Shown: positions 7,544-15,261, counted from the stretch's first letter. The stretch is DNA of 22,798 nt from Syntrophomonadaceae bacterium (GCA_012840625.1 DUSB01000132.1:1-22798), one strand, 5' to 3'. Notes: a model not told the origin generated them from the letters alone. Made by a program: numbers and translations.

Positions 7544-8341
7544 TTATTCAGCTTGATTCAGCACCTCCCGCAGGGGTATAGCCAGGGCACGGTCTTCCAT
7601 TTGTCCCTTAATTTCAACTTTACCACTGGCAAAAACAATTCCCACCGCCTGAGCCTGACTATTCAACACTGGACTGCCACTGTTGCCAGGATTAGCGGGT
7701 ACGTCGATATCAAAAACCGGTACTTTGTTGCCGCTGGTCCAGTGATAACCGCCCACATGGCCTCTCTGGGAGACCTGCCTGAGACCCAGCGGGTTCCCAA
7801 TAATGGTTACCATATCCCCTTTTTTGGGCTTTCTTTCTTCATCTACTTCAATGAAAGGCAGATCACTGCTGTTTAACTTTATATAAGCCATATCGACATT
7901 CTCAAAAATGACGAATTCTTTCGGATAAAAAACCCGCCCATCTTCAAAGCTTACTTTTATTTGTTCGGCTTCTTCCAGTACATGTTTATTGGTGACAATT
8001 TTCCCTTGCGGCGATATATTAAACCCCGTACCCTGACGGGTATTAATCAGCGGTCCCTCCCAGATTTTGCTTTCTATACTTACTACCGCCGGTCTGGCTT
8101 TTTGTACGATTTCATCTTCATTTAAATGCTGGGTATCGGATAAAAGTTCCAGCTGATCAGAAAAAAGCAGACGCCACTCCGGAAAGGACAGGGCCACAAA
8201 TCCTAATATCAGCACGATAATTAGGATTTTCCCCCAACAGCCCATACCCTTATCTGGCACTGGCTCTTCTTCAGCCAGGGTCCATTCCCAATCTTCAGGC
8301 TCAGACGCCTGCCAATCTTGATAGAAATCTTTTTTATCCAT
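7544..8341 (-). CDS. Membrane-anchored trypsin-like serine protease
   Basis: A 265-residue protein. An acidic cytoplasmic N-terminus (1-30) is followed by one membrane helix (about 37-53) and an extracytoplasmic chymotrypsin-fold domain. The catalytic triad can be read directly: H120 in IVTNKHVLEE, D150 in ENVDMAYIKL and S221 in NPGNSGSPV. This is the HtrA/DegP-like S1 peptidase arrangement, but the protein ends right after the protease domain, so the PDZ domain of HtrA is missing. It probably acts in surface protein quality control or signalling. The ATG start has AGGAG at about 8 bases. It converges with the MOSC gene with a 3-base gap and no recognisable terminator between them. Confidence 0.85.
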   Translation of the reverse strand: MDKKDFYQDWQASEPEDWEWTLAEEEPVPDKGMGCWGKILIIVLILGFVALSFPEWRLLFSDQLELLSDTQHLNEDEIVQKARPAVVSIESKIWEGPLINTRQGTGFNISPQGKIVTNKHVLEEAEQIKVSFEDGRVFYPKEFVIFENVDMAYIKLNSSDLPFIEVDEERKPKKGDMVTIIGNPLGLRQVSQRGHVGGYHWTSGNKVPVFDIDVPANPGNSGSPVLNSQAQAVGIVFASGKVEIKGQMEDRALAIPLREVLNQAE

Positions 8342-8461
8342 CGGGACTCTCCTGTATAAAAAGGTAGGTATTATTCATCAGGACTCGGTGTATTATTTAA
8401 GCTAATTTTAACATATAGCCCGGCAACTGACAGACTGTTAGATCATTCTATTTCATAATTT

Positions 8462-8489
8462 TTGCTGTTTAAAGATATTGTGATATAAT
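8462..8489 (+). promoter_or_regulatory. Promoter of the thiamine operon
   Basis: TTGCTG and a perfect TATAAT are separated by 16 bases, and the -10 is extended by TG (TGATATAAT). Transcription would start near 8,496, a short distance before the riboswitch aptamer. Confidence 0.7.
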
Positions 8490-8522
8490 GATGGCATTCA
8501 TGCGAATAAAATAGTTGATTAC

Positions 8523-8609
8523 AGATTACTGGGGGAGCAAGAGCTGAGAGGGGCCCTGGGGCCCGACCCTTTGAACCTGTAGGGATGATGCCCGCGTAGG
8601 AAAGTAATT
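8523..8609 (+). ncRNA. TPP riboswitch aptamer (THI box)
   Basis: The conserved thiamine-pyrophosphate aptamer elements appear in order: GGGGGAGC (8531-8538), GAGCTGAGAGG, ACCCTTTGAACCTG (8566-8579), GATGATGCC and GCGTAGGAAAGT. P1 is closed by ATTACT (8525-8530) and AGTAAT (8603-8608). Binding of TPP stabilises P1. It lies directly upstream of thiD. Confidence 0.97.
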
Positions 8610-8650
8610 GTATCTAATGATGTAGATGCATTTACTTGCATCTTTTTTTA
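8602..8650 (+). terminator. Riboswitch expression platform: terminator and competing antiterminator
   Basis: AGATGCA (8624-8630) and TGCATCT (8637-8643) form an intrinsic terminator with a TTTTTTT run. The alternative hairpin pairs 8602-8607 (AAGTAA) with 8632-8637 (TTACTT) and 8609-8616 with 8623-8630, with one mismatch and one G-U pair. It consumes both the 3' strand of P1 and the 5' arm of the terminator. TPP-bound RNA should therefore terminate and free RNA should read through. Confidence 0.9.
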
Positions 8651-8682
8651 TTTAGCGCTCCCCCAACCATGGAGGTAAGATC

Positions 8683-9480
8683 ATGAAAAATGTAGTCACC
8701 ATTGCTGGATCTGATTCCTGTGGAGGAGCTGGAATACAGGCCGATCTCAAGACCTTCAGCGCCCTGGAAACTTACGGAATGAGTGTGATCACTGCTATCA
8801 CCGCCCAGAATACTACCGGTGTTTTAATGGTCAGAGATCTGGATGTCGAGATTGTCCGCGAGCAGCTCAAAGCTCTTTTTGATGATATTGAAATTCATGC
8901 GGTCAAAATTGGCATGGTATCCAATATTGATATTATTGATACCATTGGCGATTGCTTAAAAAGCTACCAGGCTCATCCCGTAGTTCTGGATCCGGTCATG
9001 GTTTCAAAAAGCGGATCCCATCTACTGCACCCCGATTCCAAGGACAGACTGATCGAGGTTCTATTTCCCTTGGCTGAAGTAGTAACACCCAACCTTTTTG
9101 AGGCTGAGGTCATTACCGGTGATAAAATTGAAACCATACAGGAAATGGAGCAGGCAGCAGTAAAAATCCATCAACTGGGAGCCCGTCACGTGGTGGTAAA
9201 GGGCGGTCACCTATCTGGCGATGCTATCGATGTTCTGTATAATGGTAAGGAATTCATTCACTTGAAGGGCAAACGCATTCATACCCGCAACACCCACGGC
9301 ACAGGCTGTACCTTTTCTTCTGCCATTGCTGCTTATCTGGCCCGAGGATATTCTATAACCGATGCAGTTTATCAGGCCAAAGAATACATCAACGGAGCTA
9401 TAAAACATTCGCTGCCACTAGGACATGGTGTAGGACCTACCCATCATTTCTATGATTTATATACCCGAGCCCGGCAGTAG
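8683..9480 (+). CDS. thiD: Hydroxymethylpyrimidine (phosphate) kinase ThiD
   Basis: A 265-residue ribokinase-family enzyme that phosphorylates 4-amino-5-hydroxymethyl-2-methylpyrimidine and its monophosphate to the pyrophosphate used by ThiE. It shows the N-terminal TIAGSDSCGGAGIQADLKTF substrate motif, VLDPVMVSKSG around 101-111, the VTPNLFEAE segment and the catalytic HGTGCT loop (205-210, C209). The length is typical. The ATG start is preceded by GGAGGTAAG. It is the first gene after the TPP riboswitch, followed by thiM after 57 bases. Confidence 0.97.
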   Translation: MKNVVTIAGSDSCGGAGIQADLKTFSALETYGMSVITAITAQNTTGVLMVRDLDVEIVREQLKALFDDIEIHAVKIGMVSNIDIIDTIGDCLKSYQAHPVVLDPVMVSKSGSHLLHPDSKDRLIEVLFPLAEVVTPNLFEAEVITGDKIETIQEMEQAAVKIHQLGARHVVVKGGHLSGDAIDVLYNGKEFIHLKGKRIHTRNTHGTGCTFSSAIAAYLARGYSITDAVYQAKEYINGAIKHSLPLGHGVGPTHHFYDLYTRARQ

Positions 9481-9491
9481 CAATCAAAGTA

Positions 9492-9511
9492 GGGACGGTT
9501 TTTTCTGTCCC
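9492..9511 (+). other. Short hairpin between thiD and thiM
   Basis: GGGAC and GTCCC flank GGTTTTTTCT and can form a 5-bp stem. The T-run is inside the loop, so it is not a standard terminator. It may be an mRNA processing or stability element, or a short dispersed repeat. Confidence 0.3.
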
Positions 9512-9537
9512 GCTCTGCCGCCAAAGGAGGATAGAAA

Positions 9538-10341
9538 ATGCTTCATCGTATCACTTCTTGTCTTGCACAGGTAAAAGAGAAAGAACCACTGGTCCATTCG
9601 ATTACTAATTATGTAACCATCAATGATTGCGCCAATATTCTGCTCTGCTTTGGTGCCGCCCCGGCCATGTGTGAAGTAAAAAGTGAAGTAGAGGAATTTG
9701 CCCGCTTAATTGCTGCACTGTATATCAACCTGGGAATCATGACCGAAGAACAAAAGGAAGCTTCCCTAGCTGCTGCTAGAACAGCCAGCAGCTATGGCCG
9801 GCCTATTGTTGTGGATCCTGTTGCCTGCGGTGCCATAAGCAGAAGAACCCATATCGTTGAAGAGCTGATGGAGTGCGGATCTATTACCGTCATCAAAGGC
9901 AATATGGGCGAAATTAAATCTCTGGCTGGTTACCAGGGTAAAGTCAGGGGAGTTGATTCCGTTGATGATGGAGATAACGGTATAGAGGCCTGTATGCATC
10001 TGGCTAACAAATACAACACCATTGTAGCCGCCACCGGAGAACTTGATATTATTACCGATGGGAAAAAAGTATACCTAGTTGAAAATGGCAGTCCCATGAT
10101 GCCCTTGATAAGTGGAACAGGATGTATGGCAGGAGCCCTGGTGGCAGCCGCCGTTGGTGCCTGTGATGATTACCTGACGGCTGTAGCTTCAGCCCTCATG
10201 GCCATAAACATAGCCGGTGAAATGGCAGCTGAATCACTCCCGACTGCTCTGCCCGGTTCGTTTAAGGTAAAGTTATTTGATTGTATGTATAATCTGCAAT
10301 CCAGGCACATCATACAAAGGGGGAAGATTCAATGTCTGTAG
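9538..10341 (+). CDS. thiM: Hydroxyethylthiazole kinase ThiM
   Basis: A 267-residue ThiM, which phosphorylates the salvaged thiazole moiety (4-methyl-5-hydroxyethylthiazole) to the phosphate used by ThiE. Family motifs are PLVHSITNYVTINDCAN (17-33), GRPIVVDPVACGA (87-99, where many family members have DPVGVGA) and the catalytic ISGTGCMAG loop with C196. The ATG has AAAGGAGG at about 8 bases. Its last ten bases overlap thiE, so the two are translationally linked. Its presence without thiG/thiS/thiH here points to thiazole salvage at this locus. Confidence 0.96.
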   Translation: MLHRITSCLAQVKEKEPLVHSITNYVTINDCANILLCFGAAPAMCEVKSEVEEFARLIAALYINLGIMTEEQKEASLAAARTASSYGRPIVVDPVACGAISRRTHIVEELMECGSITVIKGNMGEIKSLAGYQGKVRGVDSVDDGDNGIEACMHLANKYNTIVAATGELDIITDGKKVYLVENGSPMMPLISGTGCMAGALVAAAVGACDDYLTAVASALMAINIAGEMAAESLPTALPGSFKVKLFDCMYNLQSRHIIQRGKIQCL

Positions 10342-10958
10342 ATTACAGTCTCTACCTGCTGACCGATCGCAGCATGTTGAAAAACATAGATTTGTTAACC
10401 GCAGTCGAAGAAGCTCTCCAGGGTGGCGTTACATTGGTACAGCTGCGTGAAAAAGATATTTCCAGCCGTGAATTCTACCAGCTGGCCAGCGAACTTAAGC
10501 GCTTGCTTCATTCTTATCAGGTGCCACTCATTATTAATGATCGGCTTGATATTGCCCTGGCAGTAGATGCGGATGGTCTTCATATCGGCCAGGATGATCT
10601 ACCTATTGGGATAGCCCGCCGGCTGTTAGGGCCCGATAAAATACTGGGTTACAGCGTATCCAGCGTCGAAGAAGCTCGTTACGGTCAAAGCCAGGGAGCT
10701 GATTACCTTGGGGCTGGGAGTGTATACCCTACTGGAAGCAAGGCCGATGCCGGCACACCCATTGGACCAGATAAATTAAGGCAGATTAAAGCCAGTATTT
10801 CTATTCCCGTGGTAGGCATAGGAGGAATCGGAGCCGAAAATATTACCGAGGTAAGAAAAACAGGCGTGGATGGTGTCGCCATAATATCAGCCATCCTGGG
10901 CAGCCCGGATATAAAAGAAAGCTGTCAAAATCTACTCAGAAAGTGGAGGAAGCCATGA
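10332..10958 (+). CDS. thiE: Thiamine-phosphate synthase ThiE
   Basis: A 208-residue TIM-barrel enzyme that joins HMP pyrophosphate and thiazole phosphate to thiamine monophosphate. Family motifs are VQLREKD (36-42), IINDR (67-71), GLHIGQDDLP (82-91), GAGSVYPTGSK (127-137) and GIGGIGAENI (162-171). The start ATG lies within the thiM end, with AAAGGGGGAAG as ribosome binding site. Its TGA stop overlaps the ATG of the following HAD phosphatase gene (ATGA), indicating tight coupling. Confidence 0.97.
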   Translation: MSVDYSLYLLTDRSMLKNIDLLTAVEEALQGGVTLVQLREKDISSREFYQLASELKRLLHSYQVPLIINDRLDIALAVDADGLHIGQDDLPIGIARRLLGPDKILGYSVSSVEEARYGQSQGADYLGAGSVYPTGSKADAGTPIGPDKLRQIKASISIPVVGIGGIGAENITEVRKTGVDGVAIISAILGSPDIKESCQNLLRKWRKP

Positions 10959-11584
10959 AAAAGATTTTCTTTATTGATTTTGATGGTACCATTACCACCC
11001 TGGACAGCTGCACAGCCATGGTTGAAGCCTTTGCCCGTGACGGATGGCAAGAAATCAATCAGCGCTGGGAACAGAAAGAACTTGGCACAGAAGATTGCGC
11101 CAATCAGACCCTGGCACTGTTTGATGTATCCCCAGAAAAGTTAAAGGACTTCTTGAAAAACATAGCAATCGACGAGTTTTTTCCACAGTTCCTGCAGCAT
11201 TGCCGAAAAAACGGCTACCCGGTTTATATTCTCAGTGATGGCTACGATCTCAATATTCAGACCATACTGGATGAACACCAGCTGCAGCTACCCTATTACT
11301 GCAATGAACTTATTTATACCGACTGTTTTCAGATCCGCTGTCCGCATAAAAATGATGAATGCGGAAACTGCGGTACCTGCAAAAGCAGTCTGATGAAAAG
11401 GCTAAAAGAAAAGGACAGCCAGACCATCTACATTGGGGATGGTTATTCAGATATCTGTCCCGCCAGCCAGGCCGATCTGGTTTTTGCCAAAGAACCCCTC
11501 TACAGCATCTGTCAGGAAAAAGGCATTGCCGCTGTACCATACCAAAATTTTTATGACATCATAGTAATCCAGGGATTAGCCTGA
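10955..11584 (+). CDS. MtnX-like HAD phosphatase; candidate thiamine-monophosphate phosphatase
   Basis: A 209-residue HAD-superfamily phosphatase. It shows motif I DFDGT (8-12), motif II Ser in ILSDG (S94), the motif III Lys likely K143 and motif IV GDGYSD (161-166). Between them is a Cys/His cluster (C129, H131, C136, C139, C142). That arrangement and the overall sequence resemble MtnX, the phosphatase of the methionine salvage pathway, as I recall it from Bacillus. I chose the ATG at 10955 because GGAGG lies 6 bases upstream; a GTG 12 bases earlier contains that site. The 4-base overlap with thiE argues for a role in thiamine metabolism, such as removing phosphate from thiamine monophosphate. 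No other methionine-salvage gene is present. The family assignment is firm; the substrate is inference. Confidence 0.85.
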   Translation: MKKIFFIDFDGTITTLDSCTAMVEAFARDGWQEINQRWEQKELGTEDCANQTLALFDVSPEKLKDFLKNIAIDEFFPQFLQHCRKNGYPVYILSDGYDLNIQTILDEHQLQLPYYCNELIYTDCFQIRCPHKNDECGNCGTCKSSLMKRLKEKDSQTIYIGDGYSDICPASQADLVFAKEPLYSICQEKGIAAVPYQNFYDIIVIQGLA

Positions 11585-11608
11585 CGAGCTCCCAGGGTAC
11601 TCCCGGCA

Positions 11609-11634
11609 GGGTGTTTTCAAACCTCCCGGATTTT
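11609..11634 (+). terminator. Weak candidate terminator of the thiamine operon
   Basis: GGG-T-GTT and AAC-CT-CCC can pair with small bulges around a short loop, followed by ATTTTCT. It lies 25 bases behind the HAD gene. A second small hairpin, ACCCTG (11665-11670) with CAGGGT (11677-11682), follows. The rest of the stretch to 11,850 shows nothing recognisable. Confidence 0.35.
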
Positions 11635-11849
11635 CTGGCTCTGCCGCCCAAACAGTTGCAAACAACCCTGATCAAACAGGGTGATAATATCTGCTAGGCA
11701 GATCCAAACACCACACCAGCCCTCCAGCACTGCTGGCAGAAAACAGAAACAGAATCAGGAAGCTGATAGACTCCCTCTCCCGGTAGACAGCTGTATAAAA
11801 AAGCATCATCATCTACAAAAGAGGGGAGCCTGTTATTCCCTGATTCCTT

Positions 11850-12392
11850 TTATTCCTTATTCAAGCGGCTCCTGGCTGGTAGATAGCGTTCTACCATGTC
11901 AATGAATTCTTCCCTGTGTGCCGGATCTCTAAAGGCCCGAAAAGGAATGATATAGGCATTTTCAGGGCTGTAATACAGGAAAAAGCTTTGTCCGTTTTCC
12001 GCAAATTTTTCTACGTTTGACCAGCTGATGGTGGCTTTACCCCTTTCGTTTCTTTCCACAATCTCCTCTTCATCAAAGCTGATTTTATGCCGGCCAATTA
12101 TTCCGGCCGGAGATCCTTCCGCCAGTATTTTGACTAGGTTCTTTTTAATATTGGCCTCAAAGAAATTGCGGTAAAACAAAAACGCTAATACCGCCATAAA
12201 TAAAGACATCGGCATCCAGGTTTTTAAGTCAATACCCACGATTCTATTAATTACCAGCGGCAAAGCAACAAATATCATCGCTACCATTATACGCTGTACC
12301 AGCAAAGCCTGCCGGGCTGTTTTTGACTGCATCACGTGGTAGATATTAAAATCCAGATAATCCTCCAGCGTCAGTTCATATTTTACTGTCAA
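11850..12392 (-). CDS. YcxB-like membrane protein
   Basis: A 180-residue protein with two membrane helices in the middle (about residues 33-50 and 58-75) and a C-terminal cytoplasmic domain. That domain has the YcxB-type pattern: an IISFDEEEIVERNERGKATISW-like strand series (split here by my reading), then W-S-N-V-E-K-F, FFLYYSPENAYIIPFRAF and a helix ending in ERYLP. YcxB-like proteins are widespread in Firmicutes and uncharacterised. The start is TTG at 12390-12392, chosen because GGAGGGAG lies at correct spacing and the sequence MTVKYELTLEDY matches a usual beginning for this family. It is a single gene convergent with the thiamine operon and divergent from the symporter gene. Confidence 0.75.
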   Translation of the reverse strand: MTVKYELTLEDYLDFNIYHVMQSKTARQALLVQRIMVAMIFVALPLVINRIVGIDLKTWMPMSLFMAVLAFLFYRNFFEANIKKNLVKILAEGSPAGIIGRHKISFDEEEIVERNERGKATISWSNVEKFAENGQSFFLYYSPENAYIIPFRAFRDPAHREEFIDMVERYLPARSRLNKE

Positions 12393-12608
12393 TTCTCTCC
12401 CTCCAGCTCTCTATCGCGACTTTTATCCACTATTATAACACTGGAAGAAAGCAGCTTAAATAATATCACTCTCCCCGGACTGTTTCCTTTTATAAACAGC
12501 CTCTTTCCACTCCTTGGGGGAGCCTTTATAGCAGCATGTTCCGCCTGAATAATAGCCCGTACCAATGGGCATGAGTAATAATGTTTAAAATGACGTCGAC
12601 CATTACGC

Positions 12609-12637
12609 TTGTCTTATTTTGTAGTTTTATGTAGAAT
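12609..12637 (+). promoter_or_regulatory. Putative promoter of the NSS transporter gene
   Basis: TTGTCT and TAGAAT are separated by 17 bases, giving a leader of about 37 bases before the ATG at 12681. The -35 overlaps the first of two exact GTCTTATTTTGT repeats (12611-12622 and 12646-12657, 35 bases apart); the second lies in the early leader. Confidence 0.5.
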
Positions 12638-12680
12638 TCTTTTGTGTCTTATTTTGTTTTTATAAAAAGGAGTAATGTTT

Positions 12681-14036
12681 ATGAGTAATGGTATCGGTAC
12701 CAACCGTGATCAATGGGGTACCAGGGCAGGATTTCTGATGGCGACTGTTGGATCAGCCGTCGGTCTTGGAAATCTATGGAGATTTCCTTACATAGCTGGT
12801 GAAGGCGGAGGAGGAGCTTTTCTCTTATTCTACCTCATTATTGTAGTCATACTGGGCTTTACGGTAACCATGGCTGAGCTGACACTGGGCAGGCACACCC
12901 AGTTAAACCCTATGGGGGCTTACCGTAGTATTAAGAAAAAATGGGCCTGGGTCGGTAGAATGGCTATATTAACCGCCTTTCTTATCATGTTTTATTATTG
13001 CGTTATAGGCGGCTGGGTCTTAAAGTACTTTGTAGCTTTTCTGACCGGTCAATTTGGCGGTAGCAACCTGGCAGCCAGCAAGGCATTATTTGCCAGCTTT
13101 ACTGGTTCAACCTTTGAACCTATTATCTATACTGCTATCTTTTTACTGGCCACACTAGCTATCGTCTATTTTGGAGTGAGCAGGGGCATTGAAAAAGCAA
13201 GTAGGGTTCTTATGCCTACCTTGTTTGTCTTTTTGATTATCCTGGCTATCCGCGCTATAACACTTCCTGGTGCAGCCGAAGGTATCAGGTATTTCCTTTT
13301 ACCGGACTTCAGCCGCATGGATAGCCAAACTATTTTAACGGCTATGGGCCAGGTCTTCTATTCATTAAGCCTGGGAATGGGTATTATGATTACCTATGGC
13401 AGTTACCTGGATAAACAATCAGATATTGTCAGCAGCAGCGCTTTTATACCTCTGGCCGATACTGTCGTAGCAATTCTGGCCGGCTTGGCTATTTTACCAG
13501 CTGTTTTTGTTTTCGGATTTCAGCCAGATGCAGGACCTGGATTAATGTTCGTCACCCTACCAGCAGTTTTCGGGCAAATGCCGCTGGGCAGATTCTTTGC
13601 GGTGCTTTTCTTTCTGCTGGTTTTATTTGCTGCGCTGACCTCAACCATATCCTTGCTGGAAGTAAATGTAACCTATCTTATTGATGAAAAAAAATTCAGC
13701 CGGCGCAAAGCAGCCATATGGGCTACACTGCTTATCTTTATTTTTTCCATTCCAGCTTCCCTTTCCATGGGATCATGGGCAGATATTCATTTCCTGCCGG
13801 GGATGAACTTTTTCTCCAGCATAGATTACTTAACCAGTAATATTATGCTGCCACTGGGAGGACTGCTGCTCTGTATCTTTATCGGCTGGGTATGGGGTGT
13901 TGATAACGCTGTGAAGGAAATTACCAATGATGGTGCTATCTCCTTTAGAATGGTATCGCTTTGGTCTTTCCTGATCAAATATGTGGCGCCATTATTTATC
14001 CTGCTAATCTTCTTAAATGCATTGGGAATCATATAA
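12681..14036 (+). CDS. Sodium-dependent amino-acid transporter of the NSS/SNF family
   Basis: A 451-residue polytopic membrane protein with about 11-12 hydrophobic helices, as in bacterial LeuT/MhsT/TnaT-type symporters. The N-terminal signature is clear: RDQWGTR (the N-terminal Trp/Arg gate), then GSAVGLGNLWRFPYIAG in helix 1 (about 24-40) with the unwound GLGN substrate/sodium site, and the EGGGGAFLLFY entry to helix 2. A further match is FYSLSLGMGIMITYGSY in helix 6. It should import an amino acid with sodium; the substrate cannot be told. I use the ATG at 12681 because AGGAG lies 8 bases upstream, whereas the ATG at 12675 is only 2 bases from it. A strong terminator follows, so it is monocistronic. 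Confidence 0.92.
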   Translation: MSNGIGTNRDQWGTRAGFLMATVGSAVGLGNLWRFPYIAGEGGGGAFLLFYLIIVVILGFTVTMAELTLGRHTQLNPMGAYRSIKKKWAWVGRMAILTAFLIMFYYCVIGGWVLKYFVAFLTGQFGGSNLAASKALFASFTGSTFEPIIYTAIFLLATLAIVYFGVSRGIEKASRVLMPTLFVFLIILAIRAITLPGAAEGIRYFLLPDFSRMDSQTILTAMGQVFYSLSLGMGIMITYGSYLDKQSDIVSSSAFIPLADTVVAILAGLAILPAVFVFGFQPDAGPGLMFVTLPAVFGQMPLGRFFAVLFFLLVLFAALTSTISLLEVNVTYLIDEKKFSRRKAAIWATLLIFIFSIPASLSMGSWADIHFLPGMNFFSSIDYLTSNIMLPLGGLLLCIFIGWVWGVDNAVKEITNDGAISFRMVSLWSFLIKYVAPLFILLIFLNALGII

Positions 14037-14044
14037 AAAAAGTC

Positions 14045-14080
14045 AAAAGTCGAGGTAAACATCCCTCGACTTTTTATTAT
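14045..14080 (+). terminator. Bidirectional Rho-independent terminator
   Basis: AAAAGTCGAGG (14045-14055) and CCTCGACTTTT (14064-14074) form a perfect 11-bp stem with an 8-base loop and flanking A and T runs on both sides. It ends the symporter transcript and can also stop the regulator transcript coming from the right. Confidence 0.93.
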
Positions 14081-14130
14081 CTCATCGCCATCATCCTTCT
14101 AGTACCATCAGCTATATTAATCATAATTCC

Positions 14131-14145
14131 AGGCGGCTCCCGCCT
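14131..14145 (-). other. Small GC-rich hairpin overlapping the regulator stop codon
   Basis: AGGCGG and CCGCCT form a 6-bp stem with a 3-base loop, partly inside the stop codon of the molybdate regulator. There is no good T-run on the minus strand; it may protect the 3' end. Confidence 0.35.
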
Positions 14146-15107
14146 CAAACTTCAGTAATAGTACCCGTGGCAGATAGATTATAATCCCCTAGGCCGCGCA
14201 GTTCCTCCTGAAATTCATTCGACTGTACAATGTCCAGAACAGCCTGGAACCAGGACTGATCCCAATCTTCTTTTTTCATCACCAGATCATAGGACTCTTC
14301 ATGCATAGGAATAAAATCAATATCCCGCACCTGTAAAGAAGCCTTCTGATTACCCAGCCCAACATCGGCATCACCACGTGCAACCACACTGGCCACGGCC
14401 AGATGACTGAGTTCCTCCTGCTGATAACCATTAATATCAAGGCGGTTCAGACCCTGTACCCGAAATTGTTCATCCAATAATACCCTGGTCCCGCTGCCTT
14501 TTTCCCGGTTAATAAACTTTACATCGGGGCGAACCAGATCTGACCAAGTGGTAATGTTTTTGGGATTACCTTTTTGCACATAAAAACCCTGCATACGTTT
14601 GGCCAGATGCACCAGGATGATGGGAATACCTGGCAGCAGGTGACGCACATAAGAAACATTATACTGACCATTGTCTCCATCCCACAAATGGGCAGCCGTC
14701 ATATGAGCTTCATCGTTGTACAATGCATACAGCCCTTCAAAGCTGCCCACATAGTTGCGCCAGGATAAAATACCAGCAGAATGCTTTTCTAAATAACGAG
14801 TCAAGATGTCTAATAAAATATCCTGCCCACAAATAACCACCGGTTCATCAAGCATTCCTCTTATTTCCCGCCCTGATTTTCCATATTTATCTATTGTGAG
14901 CGGATCAGATGGTGTTGAAAAACCTTCTATTCTCTTGCCCTGTTGCTTGTATATTTCTACATCTTGAGGATCAATCCTTATTTTCCTTCCGATCCGGTAA
15001 GCTGGCAATTCCCCTCGTTTGACCATTTCATATACAGTATTTCTGGTTATCTTTAGTATCTGGGCTACCTCTTCCGGGGTTAAGGATCGGTCTGCCTTGT
15101 CCTTCAT
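14145..15107 (-). CDS. Molybdate/tungstate-type one-component regulator (HTH plus binding-protein-like domain)
   Basis: A 320-residue protein in two parts. Residues 1-60 form an excisionase/MerR-like helix-turn-helix (LTPEEVAQILKITRNTVYEM, then KRGELPAYRIGRKIRID). From about residue 88 a periplasmic-binding-protein-like domain without signal peptide follows, with DILLDILTRYLE, GSFEGLYALY, the INREKGSGTRVLLDEQF ligand-loop segment and AVVARGDADVGLG-type elements. This architecture is known in cytoplasmic sensors of oxyanions such as molybdate or tungstate. Being divergent from modABC, it very probably controls them. The ATG start lies 240 bases from modA, and a 13-bp direct repeat between the two genes is a good operator candidate. 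Confidence 0.9.
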   Translation of the reverse strand: MKDKADRSLTPEEVAQILKITRNTVYEMVKRGELPAYRIGRKIRIDPQDVEIYKQQGKRIEGFSTPSDPLTIDKYGKSGREIRGMLDEPVVICGQDILLDILTRYLEKHSAGILSWRNYVGSFEGLYALYNDEAHMTAAHLWDGDNGQYNVSYVRHLLPGIPIILVHLAKRMQGFYVQKGNPKNITTWSDLVRPDVKFINREKGSGTRVLLDEQFRVQGLNRLDINGYQQEELSHLAVASVVARGDADVGLGNQKASLQVRDIDFIPMHEESYDLVMKKEDWDQSWFQAVLDIVQSNEFQEELRGLGDYNLSATGTITEV

Positions 15108-15190
15108 TTTTTCATCACTCCGATTTTCTTATATTCCTTTTTCCTTATTTTACTCGTTTTAATTTGTTATATATTGTATTTCATGCCTGT

Positions 15191-15223
15191 TTATGCTATG
15201 TTCTGTTAAGTTATGTTATGTTC
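15191..15223. promoter_or_regulatory. Direct-repeat operator candidate between regulator and modA
   Basis: TTATGCTATGTTC (15191-15203) and TTATGTTATGTTC (15211-15223) are 13-base copies with one mismatch, 20 bases apart, about two helical turns. They lie in the divergent region, upstream of the modA -10 box. The intervening sequence is not repeated. Confidence 0.5.
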
Positions 15224-15261
15224 ATTTTTTTGTTGCAGGCTCTGTTTGTTTTTGTTGCCGG

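Noticed and set aside
11681..11905. Plus-strand open frame of 74 codons after the thiamine operon
   Set aside because: It runs into the convergent YcxB-like gene, its composition is low-complexity, and there is no ribosome binding site.
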